A stretch of DNA of 64,000 nucleotides from Polytrichum commune (GCA_950295325.1 OX485809.1:35841081-35905080); one strand, 5' to 3'; numbered from the stretch's first letter, positions 49,641 through 60,088 are shown. Notes: generated by a model not told the origin, from the letters alone. Numbers and translations: made by a program.

Positions 49641-49650
49641 CCCTTTATAC
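49641..49650 (-). promoter_or_regulatory. candidate TATA box of the E2 DUF7869-like gene
   Basis: On the minus strand the sequence reads GTATAAAGGG, followed by GC-rich DNA and a probable leader that runs through the P2 cluster to the splice acceptor before the ATG at 48178. Position and orientation fit a core promoter. This is judged by motif only. Confidence 0.35.
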
Positions 49651-49739
49651 TATCCACCTCCACTTGCCCGACTTCCTCATTGGATGCCTTTCCCGCCTTA
49701 TTATTTCAAACCTCCTGACAGAATTCCCCGTTTTCTGTT

Positions 49740-51978
49740 TATTGTAGAAAATGCGCATCTTTCAATGCCCCTCTCATACCCCAGCCGTCATATGATTTAG
49801 TCTATGATATTTAATGTTTTTTTGGTTTTGTGTGTATATGACATACGACATTGGGAGGAAGGGTGGCGGCCACATTAATTTTTTCAAGTGTCACAACGGT
49901 ATATTTTAACCAATATGTATACCCAACCACAACTCCATTCAATGCTTTCAAGTGCAAACCTATTTCGGTGGGGTTGGGGCCATTTGGAGGCTGCAATTAT
50001 GAGAGAGTTTCCAAGGCTTGAGGCCATTGTCATGATGAATAAAATTATTTATTTGTCTCCCCTAAACCCTAAACCCTAGAACATTGCTCTATTATCTCGC
50101 ATGGAAGTGTGGCAATGATAAACGTATGTAGCACTATATTCGTTAAATTCAGACTTTCTCTAGTCTCAAATTAATATATGGATCAAACAAAAACTTCTAC
50201 AATGTCACCCTAATGCATCATATACATATTAAATGATGATATTGATCTACTTTAATTCAAACATTACGGTATGGCATTAACCAATATGTAGACAAAAGAA
50301 GTCTAAACATTGTGTAACGCCTTATGGTAAGAGTCACTAAATACAATAGTTAAAGTGGTTATGAAGATCCTCGCAAGGGGAATTATTAATTTTGAAATCA
50401 AATTATGTCATGACAAAGTTCATTTATTGTTCCAAATCTGAATTTGCAACAATGCAAGTGACAAGAGCTTTTATATATAATATGTTGTCATCCCTAAACC
50501 CTAAACCCTACAATATTGTCCTCTTCTCTCGCATGCAAGTGTGGCAATGACGAATGTATGTGGACGTCGATAAGGGGATACTAACTACCAATGTCGCTTT
50601 TTAGTTCAATATTTCCATGCTAATTGAATCCATCCTCAAGTTCACTTCAAGCTTACTAATGTGTGTGAACAAAACATCCAAAGTTGAACCCTAAACCCTT
50701 ATAACATCCACAACATGAAATTATACGTATTGACTAAACCATACACCAATTAGTATATCATGTTTAGACGTTCCAAATAACATATTCACATGATCAAGAT
50801 TGTGGTCACTATAACCTTCCTATTAGACTCTTCTTAATATATAAACAACATTTCTTATATCTTTCTCCATTATCTAATATACGTGGAGGGAACAATGAAC
50901 AACAACACGATTGCTTGCATGGCTTCATTTGATGTTGTGCTTAACCGATTTACGTTTATATCACATTCCATATATTAAATACATCACGAACCATAGTTTA
51001 TTGGCGACTATGTGATTCATCAAAGGGAGCAAAACATCCAAAGTTAGACCCCTAAGTCCTAATAACATCCACAACATGAAATGCTATTTGAATAAACACA
51101 AGACCAATTAGTATATCACGTTTAAACGTCCCAAATAACAACTTAACATACTCAACATCATCTTTACTATAACCTTCCTATAAGACTCTTCTCACCAGTA
51201 AGTCAATGTTGTACGTTAATATTGGATAGATTAATATGTTATAACCATGACTCCTAAACCCTAAAGTTACCCTAAACCCCAAATCTTGTAGTTGTTCAGT
51301 GCTACCTCCATATACAAACAACATCAAGTTTGTCTTGCGCCATTATCTAATATACTTGGAGCGAACCTTCAATAACAACATGATTGCTTGAAGGGCTTCA
51401 TATGATGTTGTGGTTCTCCGATTTGCTTTTATATCACATTCCAAGTACATATATCACGATCCATGATTTATTGGCGACTATGTGATTCATCAAAGTGAAT
51501 ATCTAGGGGATACCCTATAAAACTTGAGCATGTTAGCATTTTGAAATAAAGATCATGCAATTCCAAACCCTCACAATATGCACTTGGGGAAGGTATTCAT
51601 TTAGGCTCCACATTCAAATATCCTCAATTTCCGAATTTCATGTTGGGGGGTGGGGATTGTCTTTTTTATTCATTGCATATTGTGTGAGTTGTTGGCATCA
51701 ATGGTAAAGTCTATTGTATTTGGCACGTAATTGTATTTTTTTTATAACGTGCTCAAACAAACGAGAAACCAATGACTTCAACTTGTTTGGAAAATTTAGT
51801 TAATGGTGTCATGTAAGTAGGAATTAAGTATTAGTGTTAGCATAAAGTTGCGTTGTAAAGATGTATTAGTTGTATAAATGGTTTAGTTTTTTAGAATACC
51901 TCATTTGATGTATACCTTAGGCTACTCCAAAGTCTATTCAAAATTGTACTACCCGCTAAGGGTTTACTCCTTAGAGGG
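49740..51978. other. intergenic region of E2 with repeats and telomere-like tracts
   Basis: No gene. 50130-50190 is a direct copy of the E2 left terminus (59 of 61 bases). 50671-51020 and 51028-51495 are a diverged tandem duplication; both contain CTATGTGATTCATCAAAG at their ends. CCCTAAACCCTAAACCC-type tracts occur near 50062, 50490, 50687 and 51250. 51645-51795 is the inverted counterpart of window positions 1-165. The region looks like a patchwork of older insertions. Confidence 0.55.
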
Positions 51979-52940
51979 ATGGGAGTTAGGGTTCCCCGTA
52001 ACCCTATTCCCGTTGCTGCCCTAATCACGTTGGCACCCTATTCGCGCGGTTGGGGGCCAATTCCCGAGGGTAACAAAACCCCAGCCGCCAAGCATTCTCC
52101 TCCTTTCTCTCTCTCTCTCCCGCCAACCTTTCGCTCCGCGCCTCTTGTGGAAGCGCCGCCTCTCCTGAAGCGCCGTGGCAATTCAGGGTGGCGCTTTTCT
52201 TTACATTCCTTCTCCACCCTTTTTTCTTCTCCTTCCCTCCCTTCTCTTGCTGTAGCGGGAGATTGCACTAGTGTTGCAATATATAGCATTGTTGAAGTGT
52301 TTTCCAGATTGTTGAAGGGTTTTCCAACATTCTGTGTGAGCTTTAGGCAGTGCTTGCGAGAGTTCGAAGTGCGGATGAGTGCATGTGAGTGCTTGTGAGT
52401 GCATGTGAGTGCTTGTGAGTGCATGTGAGGGCTTGTGAGTGCATATGAGTGCTTATGAGTGCATGTGAGTGCTTGTGAGTGGTTGTCAGATTAGGAAGTT
52501 CTATAAGAGATACAAAAGTGATACAAAAGTGCTTTCAGAGATTTAGTTATTGTTTTGAGAGATTCAGTTGTTGTTTTAACAGACTCAGTTGTTGTTTGAG
52601 AGTTACAATTGTTGTTTGAGTGATTCTGAAGAGACTCAGGAGTTGTGTGAGAGATTGTGGGTTTATTGAGAGATTCAAGAAAGGTTTGAAATCTTTGGTA
52701 GTTGTTTGTGAGTTTTAGCGTGTCTGCGAATAGGAATTCACTGATTCTGTCTTAGTCGAAGAAGAGCACTTGTTCAAAAGCAACCATCTGCAACGACTAC
52801 AACAGAAACCCTCAACAAAGGTATTGTTTTTCAAGGGGTTCCAATATGTGTTTCTTAATTGACAGTGTTGTAGCATACACAATGCATAAGCATTGTATAT
52901 GCTACATGCCAAGTTTAAAAAACTATATTAAAATAGAACA
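51979..52940 (+). promoter_or_regulatory. probable promoter and 5' leader of the E2 multi-domain gene
   Basis: The stretch 52080-52260 is CT-rich (TTTCTCTCTCTCTCTCCCGC), followed by a GAGTGCATGTGAGTGCTTGT microsatellite at 52373-52480 and GATTCAGTTGTTG-type repeats to 52660. E1 has the same order of CT-rich DNA, low-complexity DNA and palindromes ahead of its gene. A 139-codon frame at 51979-52398 has no homologue and probably reads leader DNA. Confidence 0.4.
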
Positions 52941-53305
52941 GTTTGGGGAGACGACCCAAACACAGCCTATAGTTTGGGTCGATCGACCCAAACAGCACGA
53001 TGTGCTTTGGGTCCCTAAACCCTAAACACAGCCTATAGTTTGGGTCGATCGACCCAAAGCACATCCTGCTGTTTGGGTCGGTCGACCCAAACGCAACCTC
53101 TACAGTATAAACTTTTCAAGAAATCCTTGATGACAATATAAAACGCAAATCCACCCAAGATAACGAAATACCATATAAACATATAAATGAAGTTCTAAAA
53201 TAACAAGACACAATCCAAAAATAAATGCGTTGATGCATTACATTTCCCTTCCATCACGTGACATCTAATCTATTGTGAAGAAGTTTGGGTCGAACGACCG
53301 AAACT
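52941..53305. repeat. P2 palindromes in the leader of the E2 multi-domain gene
   Basis: Copies at 52972, 53038 and 53071, with weaker ones at 52941 and 53282. Cores are AT, GT and AA. The last ends 26 bp before the ATG at 53331. This matches the P1 cluster just before the E1 start codon. Confidence 0.88.
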
Positions 53306-53330
53306 AACATCCTTGCTTCTTTCTTTGCAG

Positions 53331-54656
53331 ATGGCCCCAAAGAAAAGACCAGGAGAAAGGTGGTTCATGCTTGCGCCAGACGTGTTATGGCAGGAGCACG
53401 AAACACCTCAGGATGACTCATATGTCCCTAAGGACGGGCTTGTCCTCGCCTGGTCAATTCAAGTAGTAAAAACCTCCATTTACAAACTGATATTCGTTGT
53501 CAAAGTAGGGACCGTGGAAAAACATACCTGGGCGACTCTTACAGGATGGGAGGTGGCGTCGGTCCAGTCTTTTGGAGACTACGCAGACGTCATCCTTGAG
53601 AACAACGCTGTGCAGAATGCTCATATGTTTCTGTACTAGTTCGTCGAACCCTTTGACGCTACATATGCAAGGGAGTCATGTGTCGAACCTGATGTAATCA
53701 AACCCAAGACAATTTTCATCGATGCCAGTACATCGAACACAAAGGTCTCGAGCCGGTTTACGAAACTAAAGCATGCAATCAGCGTGCTCAACAAAGCCCT
53801 GCAGAGCAAAACGAAGTCTCAGCAAGCCGTCAGGCGGAAGGTACCCACTGAGGAAGGTGCAGGGTCGTCAAGGCCTCAATCAGTGAGGATGCCGCAACCA
53901 GTCCCGGCTAGCTCAAGACGAACCACTCCATCGGAGACACCGGCGGATAGCCAGACTCCTACGCCTTCTGGCAGCCGCCAAACAACTCCCTCCAAGAGGG
54001 CGAGAGAGTCATCTGTGATGACTGACGAGCCAGTCTCTCCAGAATTGCGCATGCCGAAGCCAGGGCAGGAAGTGGATGCAGGGGAGATCCAAAAAATCGT
54101 GAACAATTTCACGACCAAGTGCTCCCATTGCTTTTTCATGGGCAGGGATTTCAAATTCGACGTGAACATCAGTCAGTGTCATCTCGCGCCACCAGAAAAA
54201 TGTGTCCGAGCAAAAGAAGACGCCTACGTCGATTGGATAATCGCGCAGATCGTTAGCGAACAATTCAAAGACGACAGGCAAACCATTGTAGTGATGCCCC
54301 AGGGACTGAAGAAAATGCCTACCCCTCAAATGTGGGCGACAATTCAGAAAGGCGATTTTTGGCTCATAGACGGCCAACACAGCGTTGAGGCTTCCAAGAA
54401 AATCCAACTGATGACTGAATGGGACGATCCCAACCATCAGAATGAGAAATTGAAGGTGTGGAAGGCACTGGTGGTGTGGTCTGACGATGAGACCCGACTG
54501 AGCGACATCTCCCGTTACTTTAACATGGGGAATAAGAAAAGGGCCTACCAAGCTTCCTGGATAAGGAATATCATGGCCTCGCGGGAGGTGTGGGAGTTCT
54601 ATGGTAGGCCTCCCAAGGAGAGGGAGAATGCAAAGGACAAGAATCCCAAGTGGGAG
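53331..54656 (+). CDS. E2 exon 1: N-terminal module plus ParB/DGQHR-like domain
   Basis: MAPKKRPGERW opens a module of about 100 residues ending near GDYADVILEN. A TAG at codon 103 follows, 10 residues away from the TAA of E1. A Ser/Thr/Pro-rich linker leads to the conserved domain with FMGRDFKFDV, LIDGQHSVEASKKI near residue 348, and PPKERENAKDKNPKWE at the end. The signature DGQHS has Ser where ParB/DGQHR families usually have Arg. A role in binding the P2 palindromes is a hypothesis. Confidence 0.6.
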
Positions 54657-57600
54657 GTGAGTATTGTTTGGGTCGATCGACCCAAACTCCTTTTGCAGCT
54701 TTATTTGTGTATTTTGGGTCGCTCGACCCAAACTCTTGTTGCAGTCATGTTTTTTAGTTTGGGTCGCTCGACCCAAACTCTTGTTGCAGTCATGTTTTTT
54801 TTAGTTTGGGTCGATCGACCCAAACTCTTGTTGCAGTCATGTTTTTTTAGTTTGGGTCGATCGACCCAAACTCTTGGTGCAGACACTGGTCATGATATGT
54901 TTTGGAAATCACATGTTCATATCTAACATGCATTCAAATGATTGTTTTGATCACATGCAGGACTTCAAATACCAAATGATAAATAAATTCTCCTCCATTG
55001 ATAATGCTAGTCACAAACAGAAGAAATACAACGAGCTTAGAGGGGAGATTTATTTAATAACAGCATCCGACTCCGTTTGGATGAAGTGGAAGAGTGTATT
55101 TGAGAAGCATGAGACGGGTGAGCTCATCGACCCGGACACAGGAATTTTCTTCAACCAAACCACGCGCTTCAAACAAATGAAGCCTCTCGTGAGAGAGTTC
55201 TTTAGAACTCTTCAAGGCCTTTCCGAGACGGAGATGGAGAAGGCGGCGGCGCACATCCTGCATTTCACGCCCACGGCGAAAAGGTGCTGGGTGCACCCGA
55301 AGATTGTCTTCTTAAAGCCCAAATCCTTCGTCCCTTCATGCTACACCATGAAGGAATGGACTGAGAATAGGAAAAAAAAGACAACTATAGTGCAGGAGCT
55401 GCATAAATTGGTGCCGGAGAGGAATATTATCGTGGACGGCGAGGTTCATGAGGCTAACTGGAGAGCATTCAAAGCTGAATATAAGTTCACCAGTGCCTCC
55501 ATGGCGGCTCTAATAAGGGAAGCGGGGGATGACTTCTTGCGGGCCAAGATGGTGAAGGGTGGGAAGAACCGGGCGCTTCCGGATCACACAGCGCGTGCGT
55601 TCTCGAACTTCATCAAATAGAAGAAGATTGTCCAGTTTGAAGGGGACGCTTACTTCAACCTTGTCACCTTCGAGCCTTTGAAAATTCAGGGCTGGCCAGG
55701 TCAAGACGCCAGAATGGCGATAAGGACGAAAGCAGGGGGGCGTTTCCCATTCGGAATGATAGATTTCAGGAACATTCCTGGAAGCTCATTTGAGGGTACG
55801 ATGAGCACACTGTTTTACGACCCCTTCCTATCTAAGTTCGTCGATTATGCGAGTCCTAAGTTCAGGGAGGTTGATGTCTGGCTATGGATAGTCGAGGATA
55901 GGAGGGCGGAGCAAGTGTACGACCTTGTCCGGAAATTGCAGCCGGAGTATGCAGTCTCCAAGTCTCACTACATCGCCGCACCGGCGGAGGGGGCCTACAC
56001 GTCGTTGAAGGACAAGAAGACCAAGGTCGTCAACGTCCTGTGTTTGTACTTCGTGTACAAAGCGGAGTTGTTGAAGGTGCCGAACCACCCTATATCCCGG
56101 ATGGACAAGCTCTTCCAAGTTCCAGATGGGTTAGGTTCCAGCAAATGCCTATACGACGAGGCCAAATACGCAAACTATCCTGCAGATGAGCTGCGGATGG
56201 AATTCTACATGCGGATGCTGAGGACGCTGACTAGGAGAGGGGACTGTATCTTCAACGTGTTCGGGGGCTCGAAACCCCTCTATGCTGCCATGGTAAGTTA
56301 CATTCTTTAGCTCTTGCGCAGTTTGGGTCGGTCGACCCAAACTAAATATTGTTTTTGGTCTTGTTTTTTGTCTTGCAAATTCTAATTTCTATATAACTTG
56401 GATTGTGTAGATGTTGGGGTTGAACATCTACTCGTACATAGAGGATAGCGATCTGCAATTTTACAGGACGCAGAAATCGCTGGCAAAGAAGATGGATATC
56501 CTCGATTGGATCCCGGGAAGCTACGTGGACGAGGTTGTTGAGGGGGGTGAGAACCCTCTTGATAGGGCGAGGCGGATCAACCCGGAAGAAATTGCGATAA
56601 GGGCAACAACCCAATTACCCGAACCTCTAGTCGGGTTGCATCCGGGCAATCCGTCCCGTACAGGAGGTGGAGAGGTGGAAGAGGAGGAGGAAGAAGAAGA
56701 ACACGGAGAGGAGGAAAAGGAGGGGGATGTGGAGGAAGGGGCAACGGGATTCACGCAAGAATCTGAAGCCCCTCAGAGGAAGAAGGCTATGCGTGTGGCA
56801 ACCCCGCAGAGTAAGATGATGCCCGTCCTTACGGTGGACGATGCGAGGGACATGTACTCCAGGGACGCGACTGCCACGTTCCGGGAGAGGAGGAAGTTAA
56901 AGGGAAAGAAGCTCTATGGCGATTACGCATTGGAGGAGACCATTGCCATTAGCAGCGAGGACGACGACGACATTGAGCTCGCCAAACGGCTCAGATCGGA
57001 TCCCCCCTCCCCGACAGCGTTCGCAGGCATGGTTAGGGTGAAACCTGAAGTCCTCACTGTGGAGGAAGCCAACGAGAAGATGCGTAGAGACGAGGAGCAG
57101 CGCGTCCGCCTGCAGAGGGCTGCCGCGGAAGAACCCTCCGTGCGGAACGAGGTTGCAGAGCTGAGGGCTCTCCTCTTGGAACAAGAAAGACTAAGGGCGA
57201 TGGCCCAACCTCCATCCAGCGCCGACTTGATATCGCAAGTCATACAAGGGATGTGGGCGCAAGGATTGGTGGTGGCTCCATCCAGCTCGTTTCCGCACTT
57301 GCCCCCCGGTTTCCCAGCGCAGAGCATCCCTCAGCACCCAGTGTCGCAAGGGTCATTCAGCTTCCAGCACATGATGCGGCCGCCCCATGTTCCGTACGCG
57401 CCGGTCCAACAAGTGGACGATCCCAACATCTGGCGCGTATCTGGAGCCTCCTCCCCGTTGGGCCCTCCACCACTACGACCCCCCATAGTGATGGCGCCCC
57501 CTCACCAGCCGGACGATCCCAGGATGTTTGGGTCGACCGACCCAAACCCACCCTCGACTGTAGTGCCCCAAGGCGCCTCCCCCGATGTAGGACAGTTTGG

Positions 57601-60088
57601 GTCGCCCGACCCAAACCCCGGAGCAGCTTAGTCCTCCCTTGACGAACTTGTGTCTCAAAGAGACACAACCATGTTAGATGTTGAAGGCCTCCAAGGGCCT
57701 GGTGATACCTCTAATCCTAACCAAATCGATGAACCCATGCATGATGCATATGCGGAGATTGGTTTAGGACAAGGGCCTGATGCTCAACCTTTGCAGGACA
57801 AGGTCCCTGACGTAGGCGGAGAAGGCGGTGGCGAGAGAGGTGGGGCACCAGGGACGGTGGAGGCATCCACATCGTCGAGACATGACCAGGGCGAGGTAAC
57901 ACACTGAGCCCTCCCAGTTTGGGTCGACCGACCCAAACCTCCTTGGTCATTGTCTTGTTGGCGTGGTCTTGTCCCCCCTAGCTATGAGGAACTACACCCC
58001 CCCGACGCACCCAACAACGTGCTCCCCCCGCGATCCCCTTCGTCTCACCTCACTCGACTACGCTCAACCTTGGCGGCGCGCAACCAATTTTGTAGATGTA
58101 CAATTAGGATAGTGTGAATGCCCTCGTTCACCGCCCCCCCCCTCAAATTGTACATAGAGATTTGTAACAATAAAATTATTATTTTTGGCGCCCATATGTT
58201 AGCATCCGTGTCCCAATGTATGTTGTTCCCCTTGTATGTTTTTGTTGCCACCAATGGTCCAATTCTTCTTGTGTTTGCACAAAATTTCCGTTCTGCTTGA
58301 ATTAAACATAGCATAACATAGTCCTCGCCGCCTTCTCTCGCTCGTCGCCGCAGGGATCGGAGCATAGCGTCGTGGCTCCCCACCGGTCCTCCCCGAGGAG
58401 CGTGGAGGACAGCGCGGTGGTCCCCCCGATTTTGCCCTCCCCGTCTCCGCCGCCCAAGACACGGTTCCTGGTGCTAGACCTCAACGGGGTCCTCGTCCAG
58501 TGCGTGCACTGTCCCAAGGTCCCCACGGTGCCTTTCTGCAAGCCCGAGGACGGGAACTACGATGGTCCCCCCGCGTACATCAAAAGCAAGCTAGTGTACC
58601 TCCGCCCGTGGCTTCGGCGCTTCCTGCAGGTCGCCCTATCCAAATGGTGGGTGATCGTGTGGAGCTCCATGAAGTCCGAGAACACCCAGGCCGTCGTGGA
58701 GTTCATCTTCAAGGGACTCCAACCCCCGTGCTTGGTCCTAGGACAGGATTCTTGTAAAACATTGTACACCCCCGAGGGCAGGGTTGTGAAAAAGCCCAAC
58801 AACCCCGCCGTAAACCAATTTCTTAAGGTCTTGAAGCCAGTCGTATGGGACCAGCGTCCGACCATGGTCGGCTGTCCCTACGACGTTCGCCCCACCCGTG
58901 ACAACACGTTGATGGTGGACGACAGCGCTTCCAAGAACATTTTGAACCCGACCTCGAACTTCATAGTTTGCCCCACGTGGACGGTCGAGAAGGTCCGAGA
59001 CCGCTTTTTGTTAGACCTACTTAAGTACATTCAAACGCTCGTGGGGAGCGGACTACCCGTGCCCCGGTTCCTTAGTTGTAATCCGATAGGCGAAAGATAC
59101 ATGGATCCGAAGGACTATATGTACAGAGAGTTGTACGCTCACGCGAAATATAATAAACTCATTTGAGATACTACATGGTGTGCCATTGTGTGTGATATAG
59201 TATGCCTCAATTGTATATCGATTTTCTCATGCTCCCCCCCTGCCCCCCTCCCCTTGGGTTTTGTTTGTTTTAATTTTCCCATCAGCGTTTGGAGCCCTCG
59301 ATTGACATCGTCAGCGAATCAAACTTGGGGAGCTTCTTCTACGAGACCGTCTACGATGCCGCGTCCACCATCGACTACTCCAAGGAGCCTATTGACGCCG
59401 GCGTCGTCGATAGCCCCCCACCCAAGCAAATCTTCCGGCCATCTCCGTCCCCGTCGCCGCTCAAGGGCATAAATCGCAAATGCGTCCGGACGTCCCCGTC
59501 TCGGCCCGGCGGCAGTAGTACACCTCAACGGCGGCTGCGGATGGACGCTCGGCCTACGAAGAGTGGCACCCTTCCTATTCCTTTGCGGGACGCATTGCCC
59601 CTCCTCGCCGACTCCGACGGGAACGCCCCCGGTGACAAGGTGAACCCCCCCCCCCCCAAACATGGTTAACCGCGCATTACAATCATCCGGCACTTAAAAA
59701 ATGAACGTGTGACACGTTTGGGTCTTCCTCCCTAAACTAACACGTGTGTTCTTGCATTCACGCGTTGCAGGTTGCTCCCACCCGTAGACCTATGCGGGCT
59801 AGTGCGTCCGTCGAGTTGGAGCGTTTCTACTCCATGACCAGAAATGCAAGACAGTCCACTTCATCGTATTCGAATTCTTCGTCGTATAATTCGGGCGGCC
59901 GACGGAATCCAAAATGTGTTATTGATGGCGGTCACCCCAAGAATGGCTATAGTCGCGGGGCGGAGATTTTCAGGAATGTTGAAGCAATGCGAGCAAAAGA
60001 AGCCGCAGCAAAAGAAAAAGAGGCAAAAGAAAAAAAAGCAAAAGAAAATGAAGCAAAAGAAAAAGAGGTAGTCTCCGAGGCTAGATAG
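53331..60088 (+). CDS. E2 multi-domain gene: ParB-like, coiled-coil, FCP1-like phosphatase
   Basis: Exons 53331-54656, 54961-56292, 56411-57895 and 58354-59163 contain 442, 444, 495 and 270 whole codons. Introns 1-3 are phase 0 with GT-AG ends, as in E1. Further exon-like frames at 59286-59638 and 59771-60088 may extend it, but no GT donor follows exon 4 (the site is ATTTGAG where E1 has GTATGAG), so exon 4 may end at TGA 59164-59166. The start ATG follows a splice acceptor (TTTGCAG). In-frame TAG codons at 53637-53639, 55618-55620 and 57629-57631 interrupt exons 1, 2 and 3 with no frameshift, and homology to E1 continues on both sides of the first two. Either the gene is decaying or TAG is read through. 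Confidence 0.62.
54666..54871. repeat. five P2 palindromes filling intron 1 of the E2 gene
   Basis: Copies at 54666, 54712, 54756, 54803 and 54849, spaced 44-47 bp in tandem units containing CTTGTTGCAGTCATG. Cores are AT or CT. Together they occupy most of the first 215 bp of the 304-bp intron. Confidence 0.93.
54961..56292 (+). CDS. E2 exon 2: conserved domain of unknown function
   Basis: 444 codons, paralogous to E1 exon 2 through INKFSSID, REFFRTLQGL, KEWTENRKKKT, DVWLWIV, SHYIAAPAEG and FNVFGGSK. The TAG at 55618-55620 lies in NFIK, stop, KKIVQFEG, aligned with HFLDRKKNAKFEG in E1 (Arg at the stop position). No domain recognised. Confidence 0.68.
56321..56342. repeat. P2 palindrome in intron 2 of the E2 gene
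   Basis: One perfect copy with core GT in the 118-bp intron between exons 2 and 3, at the same relative place as the P1 palindromes of E1 intron 2. Confidence 0.92.
56411..57895 (+). CDS. E2 exon 3: acidic, coiled-coil and Pro-rich region
   Basis: It opens MLGLNIYSYIEDSDLQ (E1: MLGLQVNSF), then a run of about 20 Glu-rich residues, a coiled coil (NEKMRRDEEQRVRLQR and following, about 57065-57190) and a long Pro-rich tail. Two P2 palindromes lie in the coding tail (57526 and 57594) and encode FGSTDPNP and FGSPDPNP. After an in-frame TAG at 57629-57631 the same frame stays open for another 88 codons to a good donor (GGCGAG/GTAACA at 57895). Confidence 0.62.
57526..57616. repeat. two P2 palindromes inside coding exon 3 of E2
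   Basis: 57526-57547 (core AC) and 57594-57616 (core CC), both perfect in their arms and both in the same reading frame. E1 has one P1 palindrome in the coding tail of the same exon. Confidence 0.9.
57917..57938. repeat. P2 palindrome in intron 3 of the E2 gene
   Basis: One perfect copy (core AC) 21 bp after the exon 3 donor. E1 intron 3 likewise carries one P1 palindrome 28 bp after its donor. The rest of this 458-bp intron (57939-58353) shows nothing else. Confidence 0.92.
58354..59166 (+). CDS. E2 exon 4: FCP1/NIF-like HAD phosphatase domain
   Basis: It opens in frame after the acceptor GCCGCAG with no ATG (GSEHSVVAPHRSS; E1 opens GPSEICRH), so it must be spliced from an upstream exon. 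Motif I is LVLDLNGVLVQ, with Asn in place of the second catalytic Asp. VIVWSSM and LMVDDSASKN supply the later HAD motifs. The C-terminus reads YNKLI then TGA. The pattern of conservation with E1 (both with DLNG and the DDS motif) argues for a retained function, whether enzymatic or binding. Confidence 0.78.
   Translation, partial: GSEHSVVAPHRSSPRSVEDSAVVPPILPSPSPPPKTRFLVLDLNGVLVQCVHCPKVPTVPFCKPEDGNYDGPPAYIKSKLVYLRPWLRRFLQVALSKWWVIVWSSMKSENTQAVVEFIFKGLQPPCLVLGQDSCKTLYTPEGRVVKKPNNPAVNQFLKVLKPVVWDQRPTMVGCPYDVRPTRDNTLMVDDSASKNILNPTSNFIVCPTWTVEKVRDRFLLDLLKYIQTLVGSGLPVPRFLSCNPIGERYMDPKDYMYRELYAHAKYNKLI
59286..60088 (+). CDS. possible 3' exons of the E2 gene
   Basis: Two open blocks, 59286-59638 and 59771-60088, each follow an acceptor (CCATCAG and GTTGCAG), and the first ends at a donor (GACAAG/GTGAAC), all in phase 0. 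The first is Ser/Pro-rich. The second is basic and ends in a Lys/Glu/Ala repeat (EAAAKEKEAKEKKAKENEA) likely to form a single helix, then TAG. They could be the tail of the multi-domain protein or a separate small gene. E1 has a different candidate tail exon. Confidence 0.4.
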
